The position numbers and the translations under genes were made by a program. From Branchiostoma floridae (lineage: Eukaryota > Chordata > Leptocardii > Amphioxiformes > Branchiostomatidae): a DNA stretch of 64,000 bases. The notes under the pieces were generated by a model. The model did no database searches, had not been told where the DNA came from, and saw nothing but the letters and a program-made list of their open reading frames with translations. The stretch is taken from assembly GCF_000003815.2 (NCBI RefSeq), contig NC_049996.1, positions 9,122,359-9,186,358 on the forward strand. The letters are read 5' to 3'. Below are positions 25,101 through 37,100 of the stretch, piece after piece. How positions within the stretch are numbered: the first letter of the stretch is position 1; every line of letters starts with the position of its first letter.

Positions 25101-28100
25101 GAGCAGAGCGACCAACGCACAGTACGGCTGGATTCCAGGCTACATATGGAGCAAGATAGAGACAAATTTAGCTGTAAGTCACATTCCCACTGAAGCATAG
25201 CACTACTTGAAAAATAAATTAGCATTGACAACATATCTACTTTATTTTTGAAGACAATTTTCTGAAGTGTGAACTGTTGTTGACAGGATGGACTGGAAGT
25301 GATGCTCAACGTTCCCAAGAAGGCCAACGATGCCATGCATCTCAGCATGCTGGAAGGGTTTGAGGTAGGGACAGCTTTCTGCAATCCTCAATGTTTTTGT
25401 ATGTGTGCATGAATGTGTTTCTTTGAGTCTTCTCCTTTGTAAGAGCTGACAATAAGTGTCTAAAAGTTAAATGATGCCAACGTTGATTAAGATATAGCAT
25501 TGATGCATCAAATTTCATAGTTTTACAAATTCTTAGAGATGTTTTTGAATTGATCTTGGAGATCCGTGAATAGTTTCATCATGATCTTCGAGATGTTTTC
25601 AAACTGAAAAAAGAAACTACTGTGTATGAAGGTTAGACATTCAGATTATAGATACATAACATAACATAACATAACATAACTGTTTTTGCCTCTCCTTCCA
25701 GGGCAATTTTGAGGCCCAAGGGGACATGCTGTTACAAGATTCCTTCCAAGTCTGGGATCCAAAGGCTCTGATCCGTAAGGGTCGCGAGAGGCACATCTTC
25801 CTCTTTGAGATGTGCCTCCTATTCAGCAAAGAGGTCAAAGATAGCAATGGGAAAACCAAGTACATCTACAAGTATAGACTAATGGTAAGTGGTCTGCAAG
25901 TAATGGCAATGATAAATGTCGTCCCAAAACACCTACACATACAAAAGTAAAACCCTGGGGAAGTGATGAACATTAAAGTCTGTGACAATGTTGACAATGT
26001 TTGTAATCTGAATTCTTGAAAATCTGAATGCAATTTTGCTGGAAACATTAGAATGACTGCAGTTGCTGTAGGTCATCACATGACTTTGATGTCGTAGAAT
26101 TTTCAAATAGGATCTGTGATTGTCACAAGCCAGCTGAGATTTGCAGGACACATTCGCAGTTACATGTCACGGTAGGGCGATCATACGACATATCTAACCG
26201 GGCTGTAAACAGCTGTGTCAAAAAGCAAGCAATCTACAGATGTCATTCTATGACATGTACAATCTTGTTCTGGTTCTGGAGACTGAAGTAATGGGTAACA
26301 CCCCTCTTGTTGGGGGTAAAATGCTCAGGAACTGGTGCTGTGCAGTTATTGCTGGCTCCTCAACAGTCAAGGATAGTCGGTGATAAAGTAATAATGTTGA
26401 TGAGAAAAAATTGTGTATTTCCCCTTCAGACGTCTGACCTGGGTGTAACAGAGCACATAGAAGGAGACCCCTGCAAGTTTGCTCTGTGGACAGGCAGACA
26501 GCCCACATCTGACAACAGGATCATCCTCAAGGTAGGCTTCTGTGTGCTTCACTTGTCATACTTCAATAACACCACACCAATTTAATTTGCTGGTTCACAG
26601 ATTTTTTAAAGTGAAAATATAGCAAGTGGACATCATACAATGTAAATGCAATGGGCAGGGGGGGAAACTTGAATATGACCATGTCCACTCCATAAACCTG
26701 AGTGCACCATGGCATACACCTGGTCCCTCTGGCTTTGCTTTCATGATGTTTTTTTCTTAAATCTGTGAACCAACAAATTGAATTGGCATGGCCAAACACC
26801 TTTGATGTGTGACCTCTTTAACAGGCCTTGGAGCTTTATTGGAAGAGATTTAGTATTTGACTTGAAATCTAGTTTTCCAAGAAATTGTATGAGGAAACAT
26901 ATGATGAGAAAAAATGTGCTTTTACAGGCTGTGAAGCTTATTTGGAAAGAGGAATTGAAAATTAGTTTCCAAGAAATTATATAAGGAAAACTACAATATG
27001 ATTATGGCTTTGGGTATATGAAAATTTGTGGAGGGAAGAAGTGGTAGTAATTGCAGTATTAAACCTTATAATCATGGTAAATTTAAAGTCTGAAGTTTGT
27101 AAGAAAGTGATGGATATGATTTTGATAGGTCGTAAGTCATAGATCAAAGGTGAAAAATGTCTGTTCAGAGGCTGTTCTGTCATGTGACCCCTCTACCACC
27201 AGACTTGCCTCAATTCACCATTTGTTTCACATTCTTTCCTTGTAACTTTGTTTCACAGCTTTCTTTCATGTAACAAATGCGTAAGAAACATGTTGTTACT
27301 TCACAAATCAATTATTCTGATGCAAATTTAAATGATGACACCATATGCAAGGGTCAAGTTGTATTGTTTGTTGGGCAAAAATAGTTTTTTTATTGCCTTC
27401 TGCTGAATGCTTGTTTATATGTTTCCCTACAACCTACAATGATGTTGATTTTATATATTTATCAATATGCATAAAAGCCGAAAGCACTATGCTTCACAAA
27501 TCTGTATAGTAAATGTATTGTAAATCTTTTACTAGAGCCTCAACATCCATTGATCTTGAAGGAAAAAGACTTTGAAAAAGCATGTGAAAATTTTAAAGAC
27601 AAGCAGGAACATTATTTTGTGTCAAAACGGTGTAAACAAGGATTTTTAGATTCATTCTTACAAAAAGTTTACTTTTTTGCGAACCATTCAAAACCAACAT
27701 ACTGCACAGAAAGTACAAGCTACTTTGCTTATAACTAATGCAAAAATTATACAAAGAAAAATTAAGTTTTGCTTGTTCCTTGCTCAACAAACAACAGAAC
27801 ACACTTACATGTGGTCAAACCCTTGTACAAAAGAAACTAGATGTTAAACTTACATGTTTTGCATAACAGTTGCAATTTTCAGTGAGAAAAATTGACCTTT
27901 TAATCTGTAGATTGTTGAATGACACATTTGGGAATGTACACATTCTGCTTTTGCTTGCCAGTAACACTATTTGAAAGCTGTAACCTTAGTTTGAAAGATT
28001 GTGTTATATGTTCTGTCGTTTTTCTCTGATGTGCATGCGTACAGGGTTCGTACTGCCATAGAAAGGTCATGAAAAATGCTTTCTATTACTGTCATAAAAT

Positions 28101-31100
28101 GTCATGAAATTGCAATGTTTCCGTCATGGGAATGTCATGAAAACATGATTGTGCTTTTTCATGACAAAGTTCAAAGATATGATATTAAGGTTTTAAGATT
28201 TTATGATTTTTAGCAGATCTAATTCAACACTGTAAGGCCACACCAATTTAATTTGATATATATATGCTTAACTGGAAAAACATAATGAAAACAAAGCCAG
28301 AGGACCAGGTGTATTCCTTGGTGCACTGAGGTTAATGGAGTGGACATGGTCATGTTCAAGTTTTCATTCCTACATTGTACCTGTTGCATTAATGATGTCC
28401 GCTTGCTACATGTTCACTTTAAAAAATTGGTGTGGCCTTAGGATATGTCTAAATTTCCACCGGCACTGCAGTGAAAATTGAGTGATCAAACCATACCTTT
28501 GTACGAACCATGTTCTATGTACATGTTCCACATTACACACTTACTTCCACTGTCCTGTGCCATGTAGTGCACTGGTAGAGCCTCATTTCTGTTTCTCTTC
28601 ATTAAATCTTTTAGCCTCTGAAACGGAAGGTGGTGAGTTTTCTTTTTCTTCCCTTTTATGTAAACTCTCCCTTCCACACCTTTATCTTCCTCCTATATGG
28701 TCGGATATTAGGGACGCTACCTNNNNNNNNNNNNNNNNNNNNNNNNNNNNNNNNNNNNNNNNNNNNNNNNNNNNNNNNNNNNNNNNNNNNNNNNNNNNNN
28801 NNNNNNNNNNNNNNNNNNNNNNAAATACATTGTATGGACCTGATATTTTTGGTACATTTCTTTGTATCCAGCCTCCCCTATTGTAACAACAGCCTGTCTT
28901 ATCAACAATATTTTACCTACAGTGTTTCTTTTGTTTTTTTGACAATACCATTTTATTCTGTCCAGAACCATAGCCCAAAATAGGAAAACTATGCTCTAGC
29001 TTATGCATATTAACCTTACATTTTCGTTGTATAACAGTAACTGATACATCAGATGCATGAAATTGATAGTAATTGCTTTCTCAGAAAAGGATTAAGATTC
29101 AGCCCACTCTATCTTTTATCAGATAATGGTGCGTCATCATTTTCATGTTTTCTGTATTTTTGCTAATTTGACCATTTTGTTGCTAAATTGTGAGGAATAG
29201 ATTGTAATACGGGTCGTTCTTGTGTGTTTTTCAGGCTTCCAGTCTGGAAGTGAAGCAGTCCTGGGTGAAGAAGATCCGTGAAACTGTGCAGGAACGTCAG
29301 ATGCACATAACGGCAGGTAGGGCAACCCGTCATTCAGGCTGTAAACATGATTCAGTTTGAGTTACACTGTAAAGATACTGTGTCATTTGGCCTAGACTAA
29401 AGAAAAGCATTTGAAACTGTGCAGGAACGTCAGATGCACATAACGGCAGGTTGGGCAACATGTCATTCATCTGATCAGGCTGTAAACATAGCCTCTCGTT
29501 TGATCACATAACTGATTCGGTTTGAGTTAAAGATACTGTGTCACTCAGCCTAGACTAAAGAAAAGCATTTGAAACTGTGCAGGAACGTCAGGTAACTGCA
29601 GGTAGGGCAACCTGTCATTCAGGCTGTAAACATAGGCTCTTGCGATCGTTTGATCACATTAACTGATTCAGTTTGAGTTAAAGATACTGTGTCATTTGGC
29701 CTACATGTAGACTGAAGAAAAGCATTTGAAACTGTGCAGGAACGTCTTAAGAAAAGTACTAGAAATTGGAATTGATTATTTGCTGCCACACTAGGGGTGG
29801 GAATCGGTACAGAAAGTTCAGGTATAGGTACAGTCCAGGTTGGTCTAGGTCCAGACCTGAACCTGGACCTGATTATCTGGAAACCTTATATATTTAAAAC
29901 AACGGTCCATTTTGCTAACAAGGGATTCTGTTAGGAGTATCCGAAGTCCACTGGCATTTTAAAATCCTATCTTCAATTGTAAACAACACTAACTGCCTCT
30001 GTTTTAGACCACATTTGACTGTGGAAACTTCAAGTTGGTAAAATATAACAATTATGATAATTCCTCACGTTTAATCACTGAGTCATGACTGATTTAGTTT
30101 GAGGTACAGATAGTGAGTCGTTTAAAGAAAAGCACTTGAAATTGGACTACCTTAAGCTTATTTGTCTTAATACTTGTTCCACCTCATAATGAGGATGACA
30201 AATGATGATGATGATGATGATGATGAGAACACGTTCACTGTTCAACTGTATTATTTGCATGCCAATAAACCCCTTTAGTCAGTGTATCTAATTTATACCT
30301 TCTTTACATATTCATTGTGGGTCAGCAAAAGAAACCTTTCAAGATTGATCTGTTTTTGTTATGCAACATTGTACTATCTTCTCCACTTGAGCAGTTTAGA
30401 TATTGGTTTTTCATTGTGTGCAAGACTTTAAAACCTGACCTTTGCAGCACAATGCCTCACAAATCAGGGCTCGAAATACTTTTTTCTGCATACCTGCACT
30501 GGTGCAGGTAACATTGAAAATTACCTGCACCAGACAAATTTTACCTGCACCAGTCATACTAAAATTGTTCAGGGACCATTGTTATTTTTTCTTTCATACT
30601 TAATAGGTGGTAACAGTACAGTCAATGCAGCTAATAACGATCCATATACACCTACATCATATGACATTTATGTATAAACCCCAGTACATGGACCAATACA
30701 GGCTAGGTGCAGGTAGACACCAGAAATACTTGCACCAATTATACCAGCACTAACCTGCATATGCAAGTGGTATTTCGAGCCCTGCAAATGTAACAATGTC
30801 CTCCTCCTTGATAAGATTTGGCACTCTGCCTTCTCAATACTTATGTGCTGTGTACAGCCCAGATCATACTCTGAAAGAAGACGTGGCAAGTGAAGTGTTC
30901 ATAAAATAACATCTCAAGGGATGGAAGATTCCCCAACGGTGTCTGAATATGTGAGACGCTGCCGAGAGTGAATAATGCTGGAAATGAGATTTTGCATGCC
31001 TGGTGAACAAATGGGTCTTAGATACGTGATCGGCATGTCTTTGTCTTTTGAGGAGCATCTTTGACTCTCTTAGAAAATTGGATTGTGCCTTTGTTGGCAA

Positions 31101-34100
31101 TAAAAAGGGTGAGATTTTTAACCTTCATTTGACTGAGGTAGTCTTTTGTAATCAGATTTTCTTTGGTTACGTGGTTGAGTAGTAGGGATGAGGTTAAGAT
31201 TGTGTTAGAACTGACTGCAAAAGAGATGCAAATTTGGTGATGAAAGGGATCTGTTTCTTATGCGTGTTTTTTTAATGCCCCCAGCGCTGAATGATGCTCT
31301 GCAGCGTAACGACAGCAGACAGCAACCGTCGCTTCTCAAGGCAGCAGCTAAACTCCTGACGCAGAACAAGTCTCCGCGGTAAGTCTGCATCACTCATTGT
31401 TCGTTTTTATTTTATTTGAATGTATGAGCACCTGTAGCTTTGAATCGTCTTGTTTTATGCTTTGTTAGTTTGACACGTAGATCAAAATATAGCTTTTACT
31501 CAAGGCAGCAGCTAAACTCCTGACGCAGAACAAGTCTCCGTGGTAAGTCCACATCACTCATCATTCGCGCACGCTAACCGTTTTTTTTTATTTGGATGTA
31601 TGAGTACCTGTAGCTTTGAATCGTTTTGTTTTATGGTTTGTTAGTGTGACACTTTAATCAAAATGTAGCTGTCGCTTGTGCAGTTAAACCTGCTCAAAAG
31701 GGAGCCTGCAAAAACAGAGGATCATTGTTCGCGCACACTAACTGTTTTTTAGGTGAACGTACGAGTACCTGTAGCTTTGAATCGTTTTGTTTTATGGTTT
31801 GTTAGTTTGACTTGTAGATCAAAATATAGCTGTTACTTGTACAGTTAAACCAGCTCAAAAGGGAGCCTGCAAAAACAGAGGATCATCGTTCGCGCACGCT
31901 AACCGTTTTTTATTTGAATGTATGAGTACCTGTAGCTTTGAATTGTTTTGTTTTATGGTCTGTTAGTTTGACACATAAATCAAAATGTAGCTGTTGCTTG
32001 TGCAGTGAAACCTGCTCAAAAAGGAGCCTGCAAAAAAGACCACTTAGAGGATTGATAAATCTGGTCTCTGTGGACAGTATAGACAAGATTCCCAATGCTT
32101 TGGCCAATACAAAAAATTATCTTAATATTAAGGACCACAAAAAGTGGTTGCGTTGATCAGGATGTCCTTATGTCGAGGAGATCACTCGCACGGGTGGATT
32201 TCCTATTTCTTTGCTTTTAATGTCTCAGATGTATTCTTTTTTGGTAATATACTATGTTGAATAGTGCATATTTAGTGCTTTTTATGGTAGTTACTTCCCA
32301 GATGGATTTTCCTCATTTTGCTCTGCAAAGATTTATAATATTATGGCCGTAAAATTTAGAGCAACAAGTCATCAAATTTAGGGCATCAAGTCATAAAGAT
32401 ACCTTAAAAGATCGTAAAATGCGTTTCCCGAGAATTGCAACTGATTCTTATAAGATTTTCACATAATAATAGCTGAGAAATGAGGCCACCGTCCATTTTC
32501 AAAAGAAATAGTACCTACTTCTCTTCGACCTAGATTTGTGGTGTTGTAATTGGTTACTTTGATCTTGTTTTCTGTCTGTGATGTCAGCCCACGATCAATC
32601 TGGCCCTCATTTCTTGAATTTACGGCCAACCACCTGTCTTTTAGGCAGGTGCGGCAGGGACTTTTCTTCATTAGGGAGAGTAATTTGCTATTCATCTATC
32701 AGTCTTGTTGCAACTGGGTACTTGGACATTTCAGAGTACATGTAGGTCGATGAAGGTTAGACATCCAGGTAATAAGGTACGCCTAAAAGCAGTTACTCAA
32801 GCAACTGGATATGATTTTGGAAACGGTCGACGTTTCAGATAACATCCGTTGTCTTTCGTCAGTGACACTGGATCTCTTTTGCATATCAATTCATAGCTAG
32901 GATATAAAAACTGCTCTCCTACAAGATCTCTCCAGTATCACTCAGACGAAAGAAAACGGATATCTGACCGATTCCAAATTCAAATGCAGTTGCTTGAGTA
33001 ACTGCTTTTTGGCGCATTATAAAGTAGATTATTTGAATGATGCTATCAACTGCAAGAGCAATGGCACAAAGGGTCTGTATGACTTAGACACAAATTGATG
33101 TAATTTTTTTTAGATTCTGTCATTCATCATGTAAGCTTTGCACTGATATTATTTTTGGTTGACTTCCTCCCTCAGAGAGCCGAGCATAGGAGGAGAAGAG
33201 AGTGAGAGTGTGCATTCCACAGAGGAGGGGAGTGTCCACAGTATGGAGCAGCAGGAAACTGGTTCTGTGACTTCAGCAACTACCATAGACAGCGACAAGG
33301 TAAGAAGTTCTTTTTTTCTTTGTTTCAGCTCTTTTCCTCAGCTGACTGATTCAAGCCAGGGTTGGACAAGTCCACTAGCCCTGTTGTCCAGTGCTAGTGT
33401 CGTAGTGAAAGTGCTGATTGGGCAAGTGCATGACCTACCCTACTGGCCCGATCGAGCAAGTAAGATTCTCCATTGAAATTTTGATATTCTTGTCACTTTT
33501 TCCAGTTATGACATGAAGAAGTGGTGAACATAGAAAAATTGGGGCAATAATAAGAATTCCATTTCTGGAAGTGGAAATGCATACATTAATATAAAAGTGA
33601 CATTTGAATTTTGAGAAAGTACAAAATTGGTTCGGGCAAGTTAATCTTTTATTTGCTAGATAGGACAAGTGAATTTTAGAAAACTTGTCCAACCCTGCAA
33701 GCTCTCTTTAAGTAACAGATATGCAGGACCTGTGTAGCTGAAAAATAAGAAAGTCGTTTGTACTGTATCCACCCTTTTTGCAAGTCTCTCATGTTTTGAT
33801 GAAAATTCAGTATGACAATCAAGAGCTTTACTTGTACAGGAATAGTTCATTTCGTCAAAGTATGTTACAAGGTAATCTATATTCTGCACCGACTTGTAAT
33901 TCGTCACGCCAAAAATGTTGAAGGAGTTGTGAAGGCTGGACCCTACGGCGCCGCGATGTCTGTAGGACGTAGCAATGCCACGGTGACGTGCCCATTCAAT
34001 GTAATACCTAACAGTAGAAATAAGGCTTTGAATCCATCAACTTACTCCACTACCGTAGCGAGGTTTTTATATTCTGTCCTCATTTTTGCCTGTGTCACGT

Positions 34101-37100
34101 CTCACGACAAGATTGATGTTGCATTTTATTCTGCGCTTCGAGTATTAGATTCTTTCTACTGTCGTGCATTTAAGAGAGTTGAAACATCGTTTGCGTGTTC
34201 GTTTTAATTGGCTAGTTTCCTGGAATAGTTTCATTGGTGTCAGGTTCGCAATGCAGTTATGATGTAGAAGAAAGTGCAGGAGTGAAGTATTCTACTTTCT
34301 ACTCCCTTGACTGTTATATAACGTTGCAGGACACTAATTTTGTCCACTACAGCTGTCTGTGTCTGTGAGCCTGTTATTGATAGCGCAATTATTTCAAGAC
34401 CAAAATACCAAATTTATGTATGATACAAACTTCATGCTTGTGAGGTGAAGATACCATCCATGGGGGGTGCAGAATTTGTGCCATTAAAATGAATGTGCAT
34501 ATGAATAAGATAAGCTGATCGTTTTGCATGTACATGTACATGTAATATTGTAACATCCATTGGCATAATACCGGTCGGTTTACTGCAATTTCTCAAGCAA
34601 TGCTAATTTGGCAAATGATCAACGCATCATTTTCTCCAGTTACATGTTGCTGTTACAGCTTACCTTTGCCACTTCTTTTGTGTAAATTATTTTGTCTCTC
34701 TGGTCCTGCTAAAAACATAATATCGTGATTGGAACACACCGCGGAATTGCACGGAGAACGGGCGCGTGGTTGGAAGGGGGTGCACTATACCGGTCGAAAG
34801 AAACACGGCACAATTAACTGCCGCTATGTACCTTTATACATCCTCTGTTGTTCCTTTCTTTCCTGTTAGTAGTTGCACAAAACAAAAATCTGCATGAGCA
34901 TACAAAAAGTCATGAGAAAATGGGCGTACTGACAAGAATTTTCTTTTAATTTTGGTCCGTCACAACCGCTATGACGTAAAACTTTACTGCTGGCCGTAGC
35001 ATTAAAAATGGCGGGAAAATGGCGGCGTACGTTCAATTTGACCCATTCAGCCGTAGATCCGGGCGATAATGCAACGGTTCCTCACACTTTTACACGAGTT
35101 GTAGGTCACCAAAAGAAATTCAAGATTGCTGTTGAATCATGCTCGTCTTGTGCCGTGAGCACATGTGATTATTATCTACAAATCTGGCGATGAACGTGAC
35201 AGTGTGTTTGTCCCACGACGAGCTCGCCTGCCCCGAAAATGACCTGAAAACTTTTGGCCTTGTTGTCTTCGAATGCATTGTTATCGATGCTTTGTAAATT
35301 ATGTATTGGACACCTAGATGTCTGAAGTGTGCATACCTCAGAAATAACTATTGTTGCATGTGTAGATCTCTTTAAGTTCCACTATTTTTAATCGACCGGT
35401 ATAAGGCTTATGACCGGTATTATGCCAATGCATGTTAACTGAGCATGCATACAATAGGACTGTTATCATAATGTTGAAAGTAGTGTCATTTTCAAAATTT
35501 CTATACAGTCATTGAGGATGGATATTTGGCGAAAGAAAGTACCTCAGTGGTTTTCAGTGAAAAATAGTTTGACTGTGATTCATGATATTATGAATTTAGA
35601 GTAAAATTCTATATGAATTCTTGCTGATTGAATTCCTTAACAAGAACAAGAAGTTTTAATCTTGCTAGTAACATTAATATTTAGTTAATTTATTTAACAT
35701 TAATTTAAAAACTTTGTGGTTTGCATATTTCATACATTCTTTGAATTTATACTTAGTCTTAACTGAGTAATCAAACCACAATCAGAATATATTACTTTTG
35801 GAAAGTGAAGACAAATACTTTGTCTTTGAATTTCTGCATATGATAAGCTAATTTACATAAGTTGTACTCCGCTTCGTACAATACTTGAAAGTAGATACAC
35901 CAAAAAAGGGTTTCTTCCTTGGTTAAGCTACTTTTAGAACACTAATTGTAACACTGCAATTTGCAACGGTTGCAATTTGCTAACTTCTGCAGCACCAATA
36001 ACACCCATTGAGGACACTGTTGACAGTCCTTATTGAGATTTTAGGCTGTTCTGTATTCCGCTGTGATTGTTCGCGTCTCGTGGAGTGTGAACAATTAAGT
36101 CTGTATTACCCAGCGTTGTATCCTGTTTTAGAAGAATTAATGATGACTTCCCTGCCAAAAAGAAAACTCTGCGTTAATTTCCAATTTATCCAAGGGACAG
36201 TCGCAGAAGTGCAAGTACCATTTCAAAAGATAATTTTTTCAAGAGGGTTGGCAAAAAGTGTAGTTTGGAACAGATTGAAATGACTTCAGTAAGAGAAAAT
36301 ATCTTAGATAAAGTTTTAGATTCTTTGCTTCAAATTATTGGATTGTTTCCTCAACTGTGTTTTTTACTCCTCATGACAACAATTTGTTTGAAAAAAAAAT
36401 GTAGAGGGCATGCTTTTATTATTTCATGTATACTACATATAGTATACTACATGCCTTTTCAAACCCAGATTGTAAAGATCAACTCAAACCTAACAGTTTT
36501 CTATATACCTACATTATTATTAAAGTAAAAGTAATTATGGTTTTATCTTTTATAATTAGATAAACTGGGTACTTACATATTTAAGAATATGTGGTCAAAT
36601 TGTCCTTACCTCTTGAAGAAAATTTTGCACAATGCAACTTCAGTATGCTGAAAATTGATATCATCCTATCATGAATTGTCACACTGTTTTTTTCTTCTTC
36701 ATAATTTCTTCGGAAATAAATTCAGGAAATCTTGAGAAAACCTCAAAATGGTACCAGGTTTGCCTTGGGGACCCAGCGCTAGTCAGTGACCCAAATAACT
36801 GCATCTCAAAATATTTGTCACGGCCACTTGGCATTCCTCTGATCGTGCAGCAAATTTCCCGGCAGCAGACAGTAGATTGATGTGGTGGGTACGCCCGTAA
36901 AATAACTAGCTACCGGGGACAAGAGTTCAGGTGGCATTCTGTGCAGAAGAGCTTTGGGAAGATTTATTCAATAAGACATCATACTTATGGGTCGTTAGAA
37001 TGCAAACCTGCATTTTTACTGCTGGAAAATGTGAACTTGAATGCATTCAAATAGCATGCTTTGATTTGAAAAAATAGTTCAAACATGCATACAAAAACAT

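Larger units (their letters stand above)
26532..29234. other. Intron 19 (2.7 kb)
   Basis: Contains two inverted copies of one TIR element (26570-26794 and 28233-28440), a hAT-like left end 'cagggttcgtac' at about 28043 without a matching right end, and a 100-N gap. No extra exon seen. Confidence 0.7.

Noticed and set aside
24794-25384. 196-codon open frame on the - strand
   Set aside because: Runs through the Mutator-like MITE and antisense of exon 17; the protein has no recognised domain and the frame is a shadow.
33812-34207. 131-codon open frame on the + strand
   Set aside because: Composition looks random, no domain, no splice partner in phase.
35008-35193. 61-codon open frame starting at a Kozak-like ATG
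   Set aside because: Lies inside the TIR element, no similarity recognised, and no phase-compatible donor into the gene. Kept only as a promoter-like patch.
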